Below, one piece after another: positions 24,092-31,811 of a stretch of DNA of 41,882 nucleotides. Each line of letters starts with the position of its first letter. Within the stretch, counting starts at the first letter, position 1. A program made the position numbers and the translations under genes. Under the pieces are notes generated by a model. The model saw only the letters and a program-made list of their open reading frames with translations, was not told where the DNA came from and made no database searches. The stretch comes from JBDREF01 sp043820045 (GTDB lineage: Bacteria; Planctomycetota; Phycisphaerae; Sedimentisphaerales; Anaerobacaceae), in contig JBDREF010000281.1 in assembly GCA_043820045.1 (NCBI GenBank), forward strand, positions 1 to 41,882, written 5' to 3'.

Positions 24092-24159
24092 GAACTCAAA
24101 TTAAGTATCTCAAGAAACTCTGGTGCCCTTTAGTTAGAACGATATGTGCAGGACCGCTC

Positions 24160-25404
24160 TTGAATAGTGACCGTGCCAAGACAGAAGAAGGACCGACAAA
24201 CACGCGAGTGGTCGCAATACCCTATGAAGGTTCATCAATAGAGCTGCCGATAGCCAAGCATGCAGAAATTGCCGAACTGAAACCTCCCTATATAGAACCG
24301 CTGAGCGATCAGCAACTCATTGAATCCCTCAGAAACCCTATTGGGACCCGAGCCCTTTCCGAGATTGTCAGGGGCAGGAAGAATGTGTTGATAATCATGG
24401 AGAATGCCACGCGTCCTCTGAACACATCCTTTATTGCCTCGCTTGTGATCGAAGAACTCCGGCGGGCAGGTATCGCCGACGAGAATATCACTTTTCTCTT
24501 CGCCAACGGGGCCCACAAAGAGATGGACGAGTACAACTACAAACGCAAGCTGGGAGAGCGATTCAAAAACTTCAAAGTTGCTAACCACGATTGTGAAGGC
24601 GAACTCGTAAATCTGGGCGAGACAAGCTTAGGGAGCCCGATTCTGATAAATCCGCTCGTACTTGAAGCTGAGGTGAAAATTGCCATCGGCACAATTGAAC
24701 CCCACTATGGCGACGGTGTTTCAGGAGGAGCCAAAATATTGTTTCCCGGCTGCGCAGGATTGGATTGGATATTCAACAACCATAGCCTGAAGAGAGGTGA
24801 GTTCGGCCAGGTTGACAACGAATGGAGAAATGATACCGAAGAATCGGCTGGTAAGGTCGGCATTGATTTTCTGGTCAACGCGGTGCTGAATTACAGACGG
24901 GAAGTAATCGGCCTGTACTGTGGCCATTGGATGGAGGCGCACAGGGCGGGAGTAAGCCTGTCGTTGAAGGCTTCGGAAGTTAAGTTGCCGTACAAAGCGG
25001 ACTTCTGCATAGCGAGCAGTTCTCCGTTTGATTTGAACTTCATCCAGACGCTAAAAGGTATAGAGGTGACACGAACGGTTATAAAAGAAGGCGGATCATA
25101 CGTGATGCTGACGAGTTGCCCGCAGGGCCTGGGTAATCATCGCTGGCTGCTCGACGAAAAAATGTTGGAAATAAGACGTAAACAAAACGCCGATTATGAT
25201 TCGGCTATAACAGAGATTATATACAGCACACATTTATCGGAGGCTGAATTACATTCATACTACCCCCTGGGGCCAGGCCTGCAGCAGGTAAGACTCGTGG
25301 ACGACATTGGTGAATTGAGGCGGGTGATCGCATCATTTGACAAGCCCGGCAGCAAAGGTATTATTCTGCCATATGCCCCTATCACCACTCTGCTGCACTC
25401 CTGA
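24160..25404 (+). CDS. LarA-type nickel-pincer racemase/epimerase homologue
   Basis: 414 residues, the typical length of the lactate racemase LarA family, which inverts alpha-hydroxy acids by hydride transfer on a nickel-pincer (NPN) cofactor. The residues known from Lactobacillus LarA appear in order: ANGAHKEM (H119), EPHYGDGVSGGAKILFPG (H182 and K192, the lysine that would tether the cofactor) and FNNHSL (H208). MENATRPLN matches the conserved substrate-region D/E-x-x-R-P motif. No larB, larC or larE cofactor genes are in the window. The start is TTG with only a weak AGGAC site, so the N-terminus is uncertain. An MDR dehydrogenase follows 108 bases later. The family acts on several 2-hydroxy acids and sugar acids, so the substrate is open. 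Confidence 0.85.
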   Translation: MNSDRAKTEEGPTNTRVVAIPYEGSSIELPIAKHAEIAELKPPYIEPLSDQQLIESLRNPIGTRALSEIVRGRKNVLIIMENATRPLNTSFIASLVIEELRRAGIADENITFLFANGAHKEMDEYNYKRKLGERFKNFKVANHDCEGELVNLGETSLGSPILINPLVLEAEVKIAIGTIEPHYGDGVSGGAKILFPGCAGLDWIFNNHSLKRGEFGQVDNEWRNDTEESAGKVGIDFLVNAVLNYRREVIGLYCGHWMEAHRAGVSLSLKASEVKLPYKADFCIASSSPFDLNFIQTLKGIEVTRTVIKEGGSYVMLTSCPQGLGNHRWLLDEKMLEIRRKQNADYDSAITEIIYSTHLSEAELHSYYPLGPGLQQVRLVDDIGELRRVIASFDKPGSKGIILPYAPITTLLHS

Positions 25405-25512
25405 GCTTATTTTGTCATCCGCCGCCGGAGGGAGAGTTGATGTGAAGGTAATGTGGATGCGCTTTTCAAAATATGTTATTGTTCGGTCTGACAGAGAGAC
25501 TGTGAGGTTACA

Positions 25513-26478
25513 ATGAGAGCTATCCAGATAGTTGAGCCGGGAAAGATTGCGATGCTGGACCACGCCCCGAGACCGGAGCCGGCCGAAGGCGAGGTCCTCG
25601 TGCGGTGCAGCCATGTGGCCATTTGCGGGAGCAACACAAGCCAGTACACCGGCAAGGGTTTCTGGGGCGATATTGATTTTCCTGCTCCGGTGGGCTGGTC
25701 CGGACATGAGAACATCGGCACAATAGTCGAATCCCGCTGTGCCGACTGGGAAGAAGGGGAATTGGTGCTGGCCCTGCCCGAAGGCCCTTACGGCTTCGCT
25801 GAGTACATCGTTTCACGACCTCCGGCTATTGCACGCCTGCCGAAGGACACGCCCGATCCGGCGGCGCTTATCGTTGCCCAGCCTTTGGCAACGGTACTTC
25901 GGGCGCTTGAACAAACGGGCGGCGCGACAAACCAAACCTGTGCCGTGGTCGGCCAGGGTCCGATGGGATTGATATTCACACACGTGCTGAGGCTGATGGG
26001 AGCAAGCACGATCATAGCGACCGATTTGCTCGACTGGCGTCTTGAATGGTCAAAGCGTTACGGCGCCGACCATGTCATCAACGCATCGAAAGACGATACT
26101 GTAAAGGCCGTGACAGAACTGACTGGCGGCCAGATGGTGGACTTCGCAGTCGAGGCCGTGGGCGACGTTGATTCGCTCAAGATGGCCGCGCACCTGCCGA
26201 AGCACGGCGGCAGATTGCTGGTTTTCGGAGTGCCGCACTACAAACTCCAAGAGTTCCCCTTGTACCACGTCTTTCGTCAGGAGATCCGGATCAGCACCTC
26301 TGTCGGCCCCAAGTGCGGCCTGTTCTTCCGGACGGCTGCGGAGATGATTCTTGACGAACGGGCCTGTGCGCTCACCGAGATGGTCACGCCTCGCATGCCC
26401 TGGGACAAAGCGCCGGAGGCATTTGAAATGTATGCCCAATGCGCCGCCGGTTCGCTCAAGCTGACTCTCGAACTCTGA
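25513..26478 (+). CDS. MDR-superfamily (zinc-type alcohol dehydrogenase-like) oxidoreductase
   Basis: 321 residues. The N-terminal GroES-like domain contains AICGSN (C38) and GHENIG (H65, E66), the usual catalytic-zinc ligands. The structural-zinc loop with four cysteines is absent. The Rossmann part has VVGQGPMGLIFTHVLRLMGAS with the G-x-G-x-x-G NAD(P) motif. It probably oxidises a polyol or sugar-type hydroxyl group; the substrate cannot be read. It follows the larA-like gene on the same strand, and a racemase plus dehydrogenase pair is a sensible route for a 2-hydroxy acid or sugar derivative. It converges with the transporter gene, with only 31 bases between the stops. Confidence 0.85.
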   Translation: MRAIQIVEPGKIAMLDHAPRPEPAEGEVLVRCSHVAICGSNTSQYTGKGFWGDIDFPAPVGWSGHENIGTIVESRCADWEEGELVLALPEGPYGFAEYIVSRPPAIARLPKDTPDPAALIVAQPLATVLRALEQTGGATNQTCAVVGQGPMGLIFTHVLRLMGASTIIATDLLDWRLEWSKRYGADHVINASKDDTVKAVTELTGGQMVDFAVEAVGDVDSLKMAAHLPKHGGRLLVFGVPHYKLQEFPLYHVFRQEIRISTSVGPKCGLFFRTAAEMILDERACALTEMVTPRMPWDKAPEAFEMYAQCAAGSLKLTLEL

Positions 26479-26509
26479 CCGAGACGGTTCCGCCGCCCAA
26501 GCCTGCACG

Positions 26510-28072
26510 CTACTGATCATTTACCATCTTTTTGTCTTTACGCACGATCCATCGGCCGATGACATGTGCGCCGACCACTGCAACCAGGAGCATCACGCAG
26601 AGGCTGCATATCGCGTACCATCGGCTCTTGTCGTCCCAGTAACCTTTCAGCCCCAGGCCGACAAAGACAAAACCGGAAATCAGATTCAGCAACCATAGCC
26701 ATGCGGGCAGACGCAATGCTCTGGGAAGAAATCTCCGGTCCATCCACAGGTTCATCAGGCAAAACAACCCGCAACCCAACACGCCGGTAAACAGATTGGC
26801 GGGGGTGAGGATGGCCAAAAGCAACCGAGGCTTACCGGTGGCGCCGCCGGACTGATAGGCAAACAGCCATAACAAAATTGCACATGCACCGACCGCACAC
26901 CAGACGACTGTCATATGCCTGATGCGCCGGGCGTGCCGGACGGCAAACCTACGACTGACCGCGTGTGTCATTTCACCGGCGATGCTGCACGCAACTTCCA
27001 GTGTGCCGTAAAGCGTTCCCATCATGGTCAGGAAAGCTCCGGCCACATACAACGGCAATAACCAGGGATGTATGCCCGTGACGAACGCCGACTGAAGACT
27101 GAGCAGATTCTTCTCATCGGGGATCTTGTGGTGCGGGGCGAGAATCAACGTCCCCCCGGCAACGAAGACGGCGCTGAACAAGATGACCACGAGAAAGCTG
27201 ATCGAGCAATCGACCAGCGGCGCGCGGAGCCAGCGACGAACCGGATGTGCCGGATCGCCCGCAATCTCGGCCAGTCGCGCATCGGATACCGGCCCGGCGC
27301 CGGCCTGTCCCCACGCCTTGTCGCGCATGAAAGATGTGTATGCCAGATAATCGAATCCGGCACCGCCGATCACGCCTACATAACGAGTCGTCTCGACCCA
27401 CACCGGCTGAGCTGCGATATTCGGATAAGCAGTGCTGAGCCAATCCGGGTACGCATAGGGCTGTGGAACGAGGGCGCCTTTCAAAAGCTCCAGCCAGTCC
27501 GGGCGATAGAGAACCAGGGTAGCACCCGCGCTCAGGAGCATCGCAGCAACAATGACCAATTGAATGCGTTCCAGCGTCGAGTAGCCGCGCAAGGCGGTCA
27601 TCATCACCACTACGGCCAGGATCCCCGTGCCCCAGAGGTAGTCGATGCCGCCCCCCAACATTTCGCTCGTCCCGGTCATCCAGGCGAGCAAGTTACCCAA
27701 GACGCCGCTGTGGAAACTAATCCAGATCGGCAGACACACGGCCGCGATCAACAGCAGCGCCAGCGTCAGCCAGCCTCGCGGCCCCGGCAGATCGAGCATC
27801 CGCCGGTACGGATGCACGCCGGTCAATACCATGTGACGCGATAACGCCACTGCCAAACCCCACTTCAGCAGCGAGATGACAACGAACAAAAAAAGGATGC
27901 GGTATCCGAACAGTGCGCCGCCGCGGCTGGAAAAAATCAACTCACCGGTTCCGATCGTCAGCGATGCGATGATTGCCCCGGGGCCGAAGACCTTAAGCCA
28001 GTCCAAAGACCGGCGAGGCAACGCTGCCGAGCAACCCTCGCCGTTGACGCCAGTAGCTGATTCGTTGTCCAT
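26510..28072 (-). CDS. Nramp-like transporter without the canonical metal-binding motif
   Basis: 520 residues with about 12 hydrophobic helices. The first helix reads FGPGAIIASLTIGTGELIFSSRGGALFGY, which aligns with Nramp TM1 but has GPGAII where transporters of Mn2+/Fe2+ have the DPGN motif. The sixth-helix region is GVIGGAGFDYLAYTSFMRD and lacks MPH. Transition-metal transport is therefore doubtful, and another cation or small solute is possible. ATG 28072 has no clear Shine-Dalgarno site. It lies 79 bases downstream of the Gfo/Idh/MocA gene on the same strand and might be read with it. The LeuT-fold family assignment is fairly sure; the substrate is unknown. Confidence 0.7.
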   Translation of the reverse strand: MDNESATGVNGEGCSAALPRRSLDWLKVFGPGAIIASLTIGTGELIFSSRGGALFGYRILFLFVVISLLKWGLAVALSRHMVLTGVHPYRRMLDLPGPRGWLTLALLLIAAVCLPIWISFHSGVLGNLLAWMTGTSEMLGGGIDYLWGTGILAVVVMMTALRGYSTLERIQLVIVAAMLLSAGATLVLYRPDWLELLKGALVPQPYAYPDWLSTAYPNIAAQPVWVETTRYVGVIGGAGFDYLAYTSFMRDKAWGQAGAGPVSDARLAEIAGDPAHPVRRWLRAPLVDCSISFLVVILFSAVFVAGGTLILAPHHKIPDEKNLLSLQSAFVTGIHPWLLPLYVAGAFLTMMGTLYGTLEVACSIAGEMTHAVSRRFAVRHARRIRHMTVVWCAVGACAILLWLFAYQSGGATGKPRLLLAILTPANLFTGVLGCGLFCLMNLWMDRRFLPRALRLPAWLWLLNLISGFVFVGLGLKGYWDDKSRWYAICSLCVMLLVAVVGAHVIGRWIVRKDKKMVNDQ

Positions 28073-28151
28073 AGTTGGGCCCGGATGCAGCAGTTTGTTA
28101 TGTCACAACTGTCGAATGTAATGTCAAATCAAGAATGCACGAAAGTCCCCC

Positions 28152-29513
28152 TCAAACTTCTCTCCACTGTCCCGGGATAGGGAAAGGAAATTGACCCTGC
28201 TCGTCGGCTTTGACTGGAGCCGGGCTGTCGTAGCTTATATCGTCGAGATAGCTGCAGAACTGGAAGTCGGATTTCGTTATTTCGTCCCATGTCACCATCT
28301 GGCCGGTATGACATGCGGCCCGGCCCATGAGCGACGTTAAATCCGAATAGACCGCGCGCTTTATTTCGTTGTGCGGCCGATCTTTGCGGATACTGTCGAT
28401 GAAGATGTTCCACTCGTACTGCCACGGGCTGTATGCATCCTTTGTGGGCGTCCATGAGATGTTATCCTTCTCGATTCGCTGGTCTCGGAACAGATGGACG
28501 GTGGCGGCGTGAGTTCTTCCGGAGAACTGTGCCGCGCACTTAGTGCCGTGAATGAAGGTGGCGAATTCCGTGCGAGTCTTGTTGGCTCGACGAAAACCGC
28601 AGAACGCCTTCGTGCCGTCGGGGTAGGTGAACTCCATTGCGTACACGTCGAGGTTCTGTCCGTAATCGGTGCTGTGCGGCTCCCGCCCACCCATGCCGAC
28701 CGCGGAAACCGGCCAGGCATCCTTGATCCAGCAGCACTCGTCAATCTGGTGAATTAGATTGTCAACCATGTGGCCCGAGCCTACCCACAGCAGATGAATC
28801 TTGCCGAACTGCAGTTGATCCATCAGGCCGTTGGAGTTCTCGCCCTGGCTCTCGAGCCATCGGCTGCCCCCCAGACGGTTTGCGCGAATCAGCGGTATCT
28901 CACCCATGACGCCGTCGCGAATTTTCTCGATCAGCGCCTGACGGGCCGGGGAATGACGGCATTGGAGTCCCGCTGCGACCTTGAGGTTCTTTTTTCTTGC
29001 CTCGGTATCCGCGCGGAGCAGCCGTTGCAGGCCGCCAGGATCCGGTGCGAATGGTTTTTCCATGAACACGTTGATGCCCTTGCGGATGGCATACTCAACG
29101 TGCACTGGCCGAATGTATGCTCGGGTCGTGCACATAGCAACATCGCCGGGCCTGAGGACGTCTATTGCCCTGCGGTAGGCGTCGAAACCGACGAACTTGC
29201 GGTCCTCAGACACGTCAACTTTGCCCTGGAATCTGTTCTGAAGGGCTTTGTGCGACGAATCCAGCTTCGGTTTGTTCAGGTCAGCCATAGCATACAACTT
29301 TACCGGCCCAAGGTCAGGAACCGAAAGGGCGTCGCCAACCGCGCCATTGCCGCGGCCGCCGCAGCCGATCAGCGCCAAGCGTATCGTGTTGTCTTCGCCG
29401 GCAAAAGCGGCGGGTGCGAGACTACCGAGTACAGCAGCCCCGGCGGCGAGCGAGCTGCTACGTTCTAAGAAGTCTCGACGGCTGATTTGGGACTTGTTTA
29501 CTGATCGAATCAT
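28152..29513 (-). CDS. Tat-exported Gfo/Idh/MocA-family oxidoreductase (copy 1)
   Basis: 453 residues from ATG 29513, chosen because AGGAGG precedes it and the twin-arginine leader SRRDFLERSSSLAAGAAVLG follows. The open frame upstream has neither signal. The Rossmann motif is RLALIGCGGRGNG and the family EKP signature is VFMEKPFAPD (the lysine is normally catalytic). The C-terminal half is the alpha/beta dimerisation and substrate domain. Export with bound NAD(P) by the Tat system is common in planctomycetes and fits the glycoside oxidation role of this family. The 3' neighbour is the Nramp-like gene. Confidence 0.88.
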   Translation of the reverse strand: MIRSVNKSQISRRDFLERSSSLAAGAAVLGSLAPAAFAGEDNTIRLALIGCGGRGNGAVGDALSVPDLGPVKLYAMADLNKPKLDSSHKALQNRFQGKVDVSEDRKFVGFDAYRRAIDVLRPGDVAMCTTRAYIRPVHVEYAIRKGINVFMEKPFAPDPGGLQRLLRADTEARKKNLKVAAGLQCRHSPARQALIEKIRDGVMGEIPLIRANRLGGSRWLESQGENSNGLMDQLQFGKIHLLWVGSGHMVDNLIHQIDECCWIKDAWPVSAVGMGGREPHSTDYGQNLDVYAMEFTYPDGTKAFCGFRRANKTRTEFATFIHGTKCAAQFSGRTHAATVHLFRDQRIEKDNISWTPTKDAYSPWQYEWNIFIDSIRKDRPHNEIKRAVYSDLTSLMGRAACHTGQMVTWDEITKSDFQFCSYLDDISYDSPAPVKADEQGQFPFPIPGQWREV

Positions 29514-29970
29514 TTTTGCCTCCTGGAGTAATGATGGAATTGACGACGGTCTTTCCCTGAACACGGCAAAGACAAGACACCAGCATTCGCAAACGCTGGA
29601 AGAAAAAGCCGATATTTTTCGTTTGGCCTCATACACGGCACTCCTGCAAGTTGCTCGTCCCACGATGATACAGGCTGCCTGGTCCGATTTCAACACTCCA
29701 TTCGCAAACACTTATCGAGCATCTACCCGGGGCGAGGTTGGCTCTCCCGGCAAAGCCCCCATGAGAGGGCCCAAAAAAAATTTCTGGCACCACATAAACT
29801 TCTCTGTTGCAAAGGATTGCGCTCTTTGTCATTGCGAGCGAAGCGAAGCAATGACACCGCTGGGGGTCCATTCATGGCAAGGTCCTTACACGTATAGCGA
29901 TTCTGGTGTTCCCATGGCTCGCTGTCAGTGGCAGCCATGACATCAAGATGCGTACAGATCCTTTCAAGGC
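29514..29970. other. intergenic region, no gene seen
   Basis: 457 bases between two minus-strand genes. Apart from the palindromic repeat at 29827-29856 nothing gene-like is visible, and the short open frames are products of that repeat. It must hold the promoter of the Gfo/Idh/MocA gene, but I could not place it. Confidence 0.4.
29827..29856. repeat. dispersed palindromic (REP-like) repeat
   Basis: TGTCATTGC (29827-29835) and GCAATGACA (29848-29856) form a perfect 9-bp inverted repeat around GAGCGAAGCGAA. This string is familiar from intergenic regions of many unrelated bacteria and gives spurious peptides such as HCERSEA and FASLAM. Confidence 0.7.
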
Positions 29971-31779
29971 CTATCCTCTGGCCCGCTCCAGCATAGCCTT
30001 GACCGCGGCGTTCGGTGTGAGGATATCCTGAGCTGAGCCAATAGTGACCGTGGGGATGGCTTCGTGCTCAAGGTGCATGTTCATGCGCAGTTGTTGGTTG
30101 GCATCGTGCCCGCCCAGGTTGGAGTAGCCGATGGTTCGACACAGGCCGTCAAAGAGAAAGGCATTGAGGGCGCAGCCACCCGTGCGCTCCAGGCCGTCAA
30201 CCGAATCATGCCAGCTCTTGAACAGATGGGCCTGGGCGAACGACTGGCCCTGCATGGTGATTTCATTAAGTCCTTCGCCGCCTACCACCAACCCCTGGCC
30301 CAGGGTGGCTACGTGACGGATCAGCTTGTGCATACCTTCTGTGGGAGTAACAGCCTCAACGAAGCAGTTGTGCAGATTATGCGACACCAGCGTCACATCA
30401 ATGAAGATCGTATCCACCTTCAGGTCCCGGGCGGCCTGCAGGATGGCTCGGCCCAGTATGGAACGCCACATACTCAGGCCCGGATGCACCTTGATCATGA
30501 CCTTCTTGTCGCGATTCGCCCCGCGTGCAGCGTTGGATTCCGGCACGCCGAGTCCTCGGCCCCGATACCAGCTCCAGCCCCGCAGGTCGCGACGCTCGAT
30601 GCCGCGGTACTGGAAGTCCCGCACGTACGCGTAGGCCGGATGGGACGGATCCATGTCAATGGCGTTGCAGTGCGGCATCATGCGAAAGCCCATTGTATGG
30701 CCTTTTTGGATAAAGGCCCTGGCCTTGTCACTGGCTTCATACGTCGGGTAGTTTTCGTCGTAGGGATCCGTGCGCCAATTGGGGATGTGCAGCAGCACGG
30801 TCTTGGGATCGAGCTTCTGCGCCAGGGCATCCAGGATTGCGTTGTCCGTTGGACACCAGCTCACGGCAAAACGCACGTCTTCGACCCATGGGGCCCGGCG
30901 TTGCTGTTCGCCTTGCAGGTCATAAGCCTGCCGCAACCATTGGCGGTAGTGCGCGGCCGGCGTCTGCCAGCCGCCGTCGAAACAGTTGATGCGCCAAGCC
31001 AGGCCGCCGGCACTTAGATTGTCGTCGATCGGGCCGTAGGCCTGTGTTTCGAAGCCCATGCGTTGTGGATCGCGGGCCGTGCCCACATGCAGGGCCTTGT
31101 ACCGAAAGCGGTTGTCCCAGGTGTGCACCCAGAAGCCGCCGCGTTTTCCCTGGAGAATGGCCAGACCGGCTTCCCAGAAGAAGGGCCACTCCCAGTGACT
31201 GTCCTTGATCAGAGGGTCGTTCAGGGGCAGTTTGACGCCCTGGAAGAAGGGGGCCACAAGCTGAAGTTCCGTGCTTATGCCGGCCAGATTCCAGCGGCAG
31301 GCCATAACGCCGCTGCGCGAGGAATAGGCCGCCGGTTCGGCCACAATGTCCCCTGTGGCCGGGTCCACGGACACGCTCAAGACGCCGTCGGCGTCCCAAC
31401 TGTGAAATACGACCTCCGCACGCTGCTCGGACAGGGCGTAAGTCTCGACCTTGCCGAACTTGCTCTCATCCACGGACACGCTCTGGCCGTCGCGGTAGAG
31501 CAGTTGCAGGGCCGGACAGGACGTGACATCCACATCGCGGATGAACACCTCGGCTGTGATTTTGCTTTTCAAAGAGGTTAGAACCCCTTTTTCCATGACC
31601 GCTGTCTGGGTCCAAGTATCAATATGAATAGTGCTGTCCTGCACGCGGATCGAGGCGTTTTTTGGCCCAGCGATCTCCGGGGTTGAAGCAGGGGGTGTTG
31701 ATGACTCGGCTCGGGCGGACGCCGCGCTACCTGCGGCGACGGTAGTACCGGCCATTTTCAAGAAATCTCGTCGATCCAT
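29971..31779 (-). CDS. Tat-exported glycoside-hydrolase-like protein
   Basis: 602 residues. The N-terminus MDRRDFLKMAGTTVAAGSAAS is a twin-arginine leader. An N-terminal beta-rich part (about 45-250) is followed by an apparent TIM-barrel part (about 290-560) with DVRFAVSWCPTDN, HTMGFRMMPHCNAIDMD and KVDTIFIDVT, a layout seen in GH36/GH101-like hydrolases and DUF6259-type proteins. Candidate catalytic acids are the Asp in FIDVT and the Glu in GGEGLNE, but this is inference. It lies 32 bases after the transglutaminase-like gene and probably shares its transcript. Export by Tat suggests a folded, possibly metal- or cofactor-bound enzyme acting on a glycan outside the cytoplasm. Confidence 0.6.
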   Translation of the reverse strand: MDRRDFLKMAGTTVAAGSAASARAESSTPPASTPEIAGPKNASIRVQDSTIHIDTWTQTAVMEKGVLTSLKSKITAEVFIRDVDVTSCPALQLLYRDGQSVSVDESKFGKVETYALSEQRAEVVFHSWDADGVLSVSVDPATGDIVAEPAAYSSRSGVMACRWNLAGISTELQLVAPFFQGVKLPLNDPLIKDSHWEWPFFWEAGLAILQGKRGGFWVHTWDNRFRYKALHVGTARDPQRMGFETQAYGPIDDNLSAGGLAWRINCFDGGWQTPAAHYRQWLRQAYDLQGEQQRRAPWVEDVRFAVSWCPTDNAILDALAQKLDPKTVLLHIPNWRTDPYDENYPTYEASDKARAFIQKGHTMGFRMMPHCNAIDMDPSHPAYAYVRDFQYRGIERRDLRGWSWYRGRGLGVPESNAARGANRDKKVMIKVHPGLSMWRSILGRAILQAARDLKVDTIFIDVTLVSHNLHNCFVEAVTPTEGMHKLIRHVATLGQGLVVGGEGLNEITMQGQSFAQAHLFKSWHDSVDGLERTGGCALNAFLFDGLCRTIGYSNLGGHDANQQLRMNMHLEHEAIPTVTIGSAQDILTPNAAVKAMLERARG

Positions 31780-31811
31780 AATAGTCCTCCAGTCGGTTCA
31801 GGACACGTATC

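Noticed and set aside
29629..29871. Minus-strand open frame of 80 codons
   Set aside because: Its N-terminus (CHCFASLAM) is the known spurious translation of the dispersed palindromic repeat.
30064..31017. Plus-strand open frame of 317 codons
   Set aside because: Antisense to the Tat-exported GH-like gene, which has a clear twin-arginine leader. No family features.
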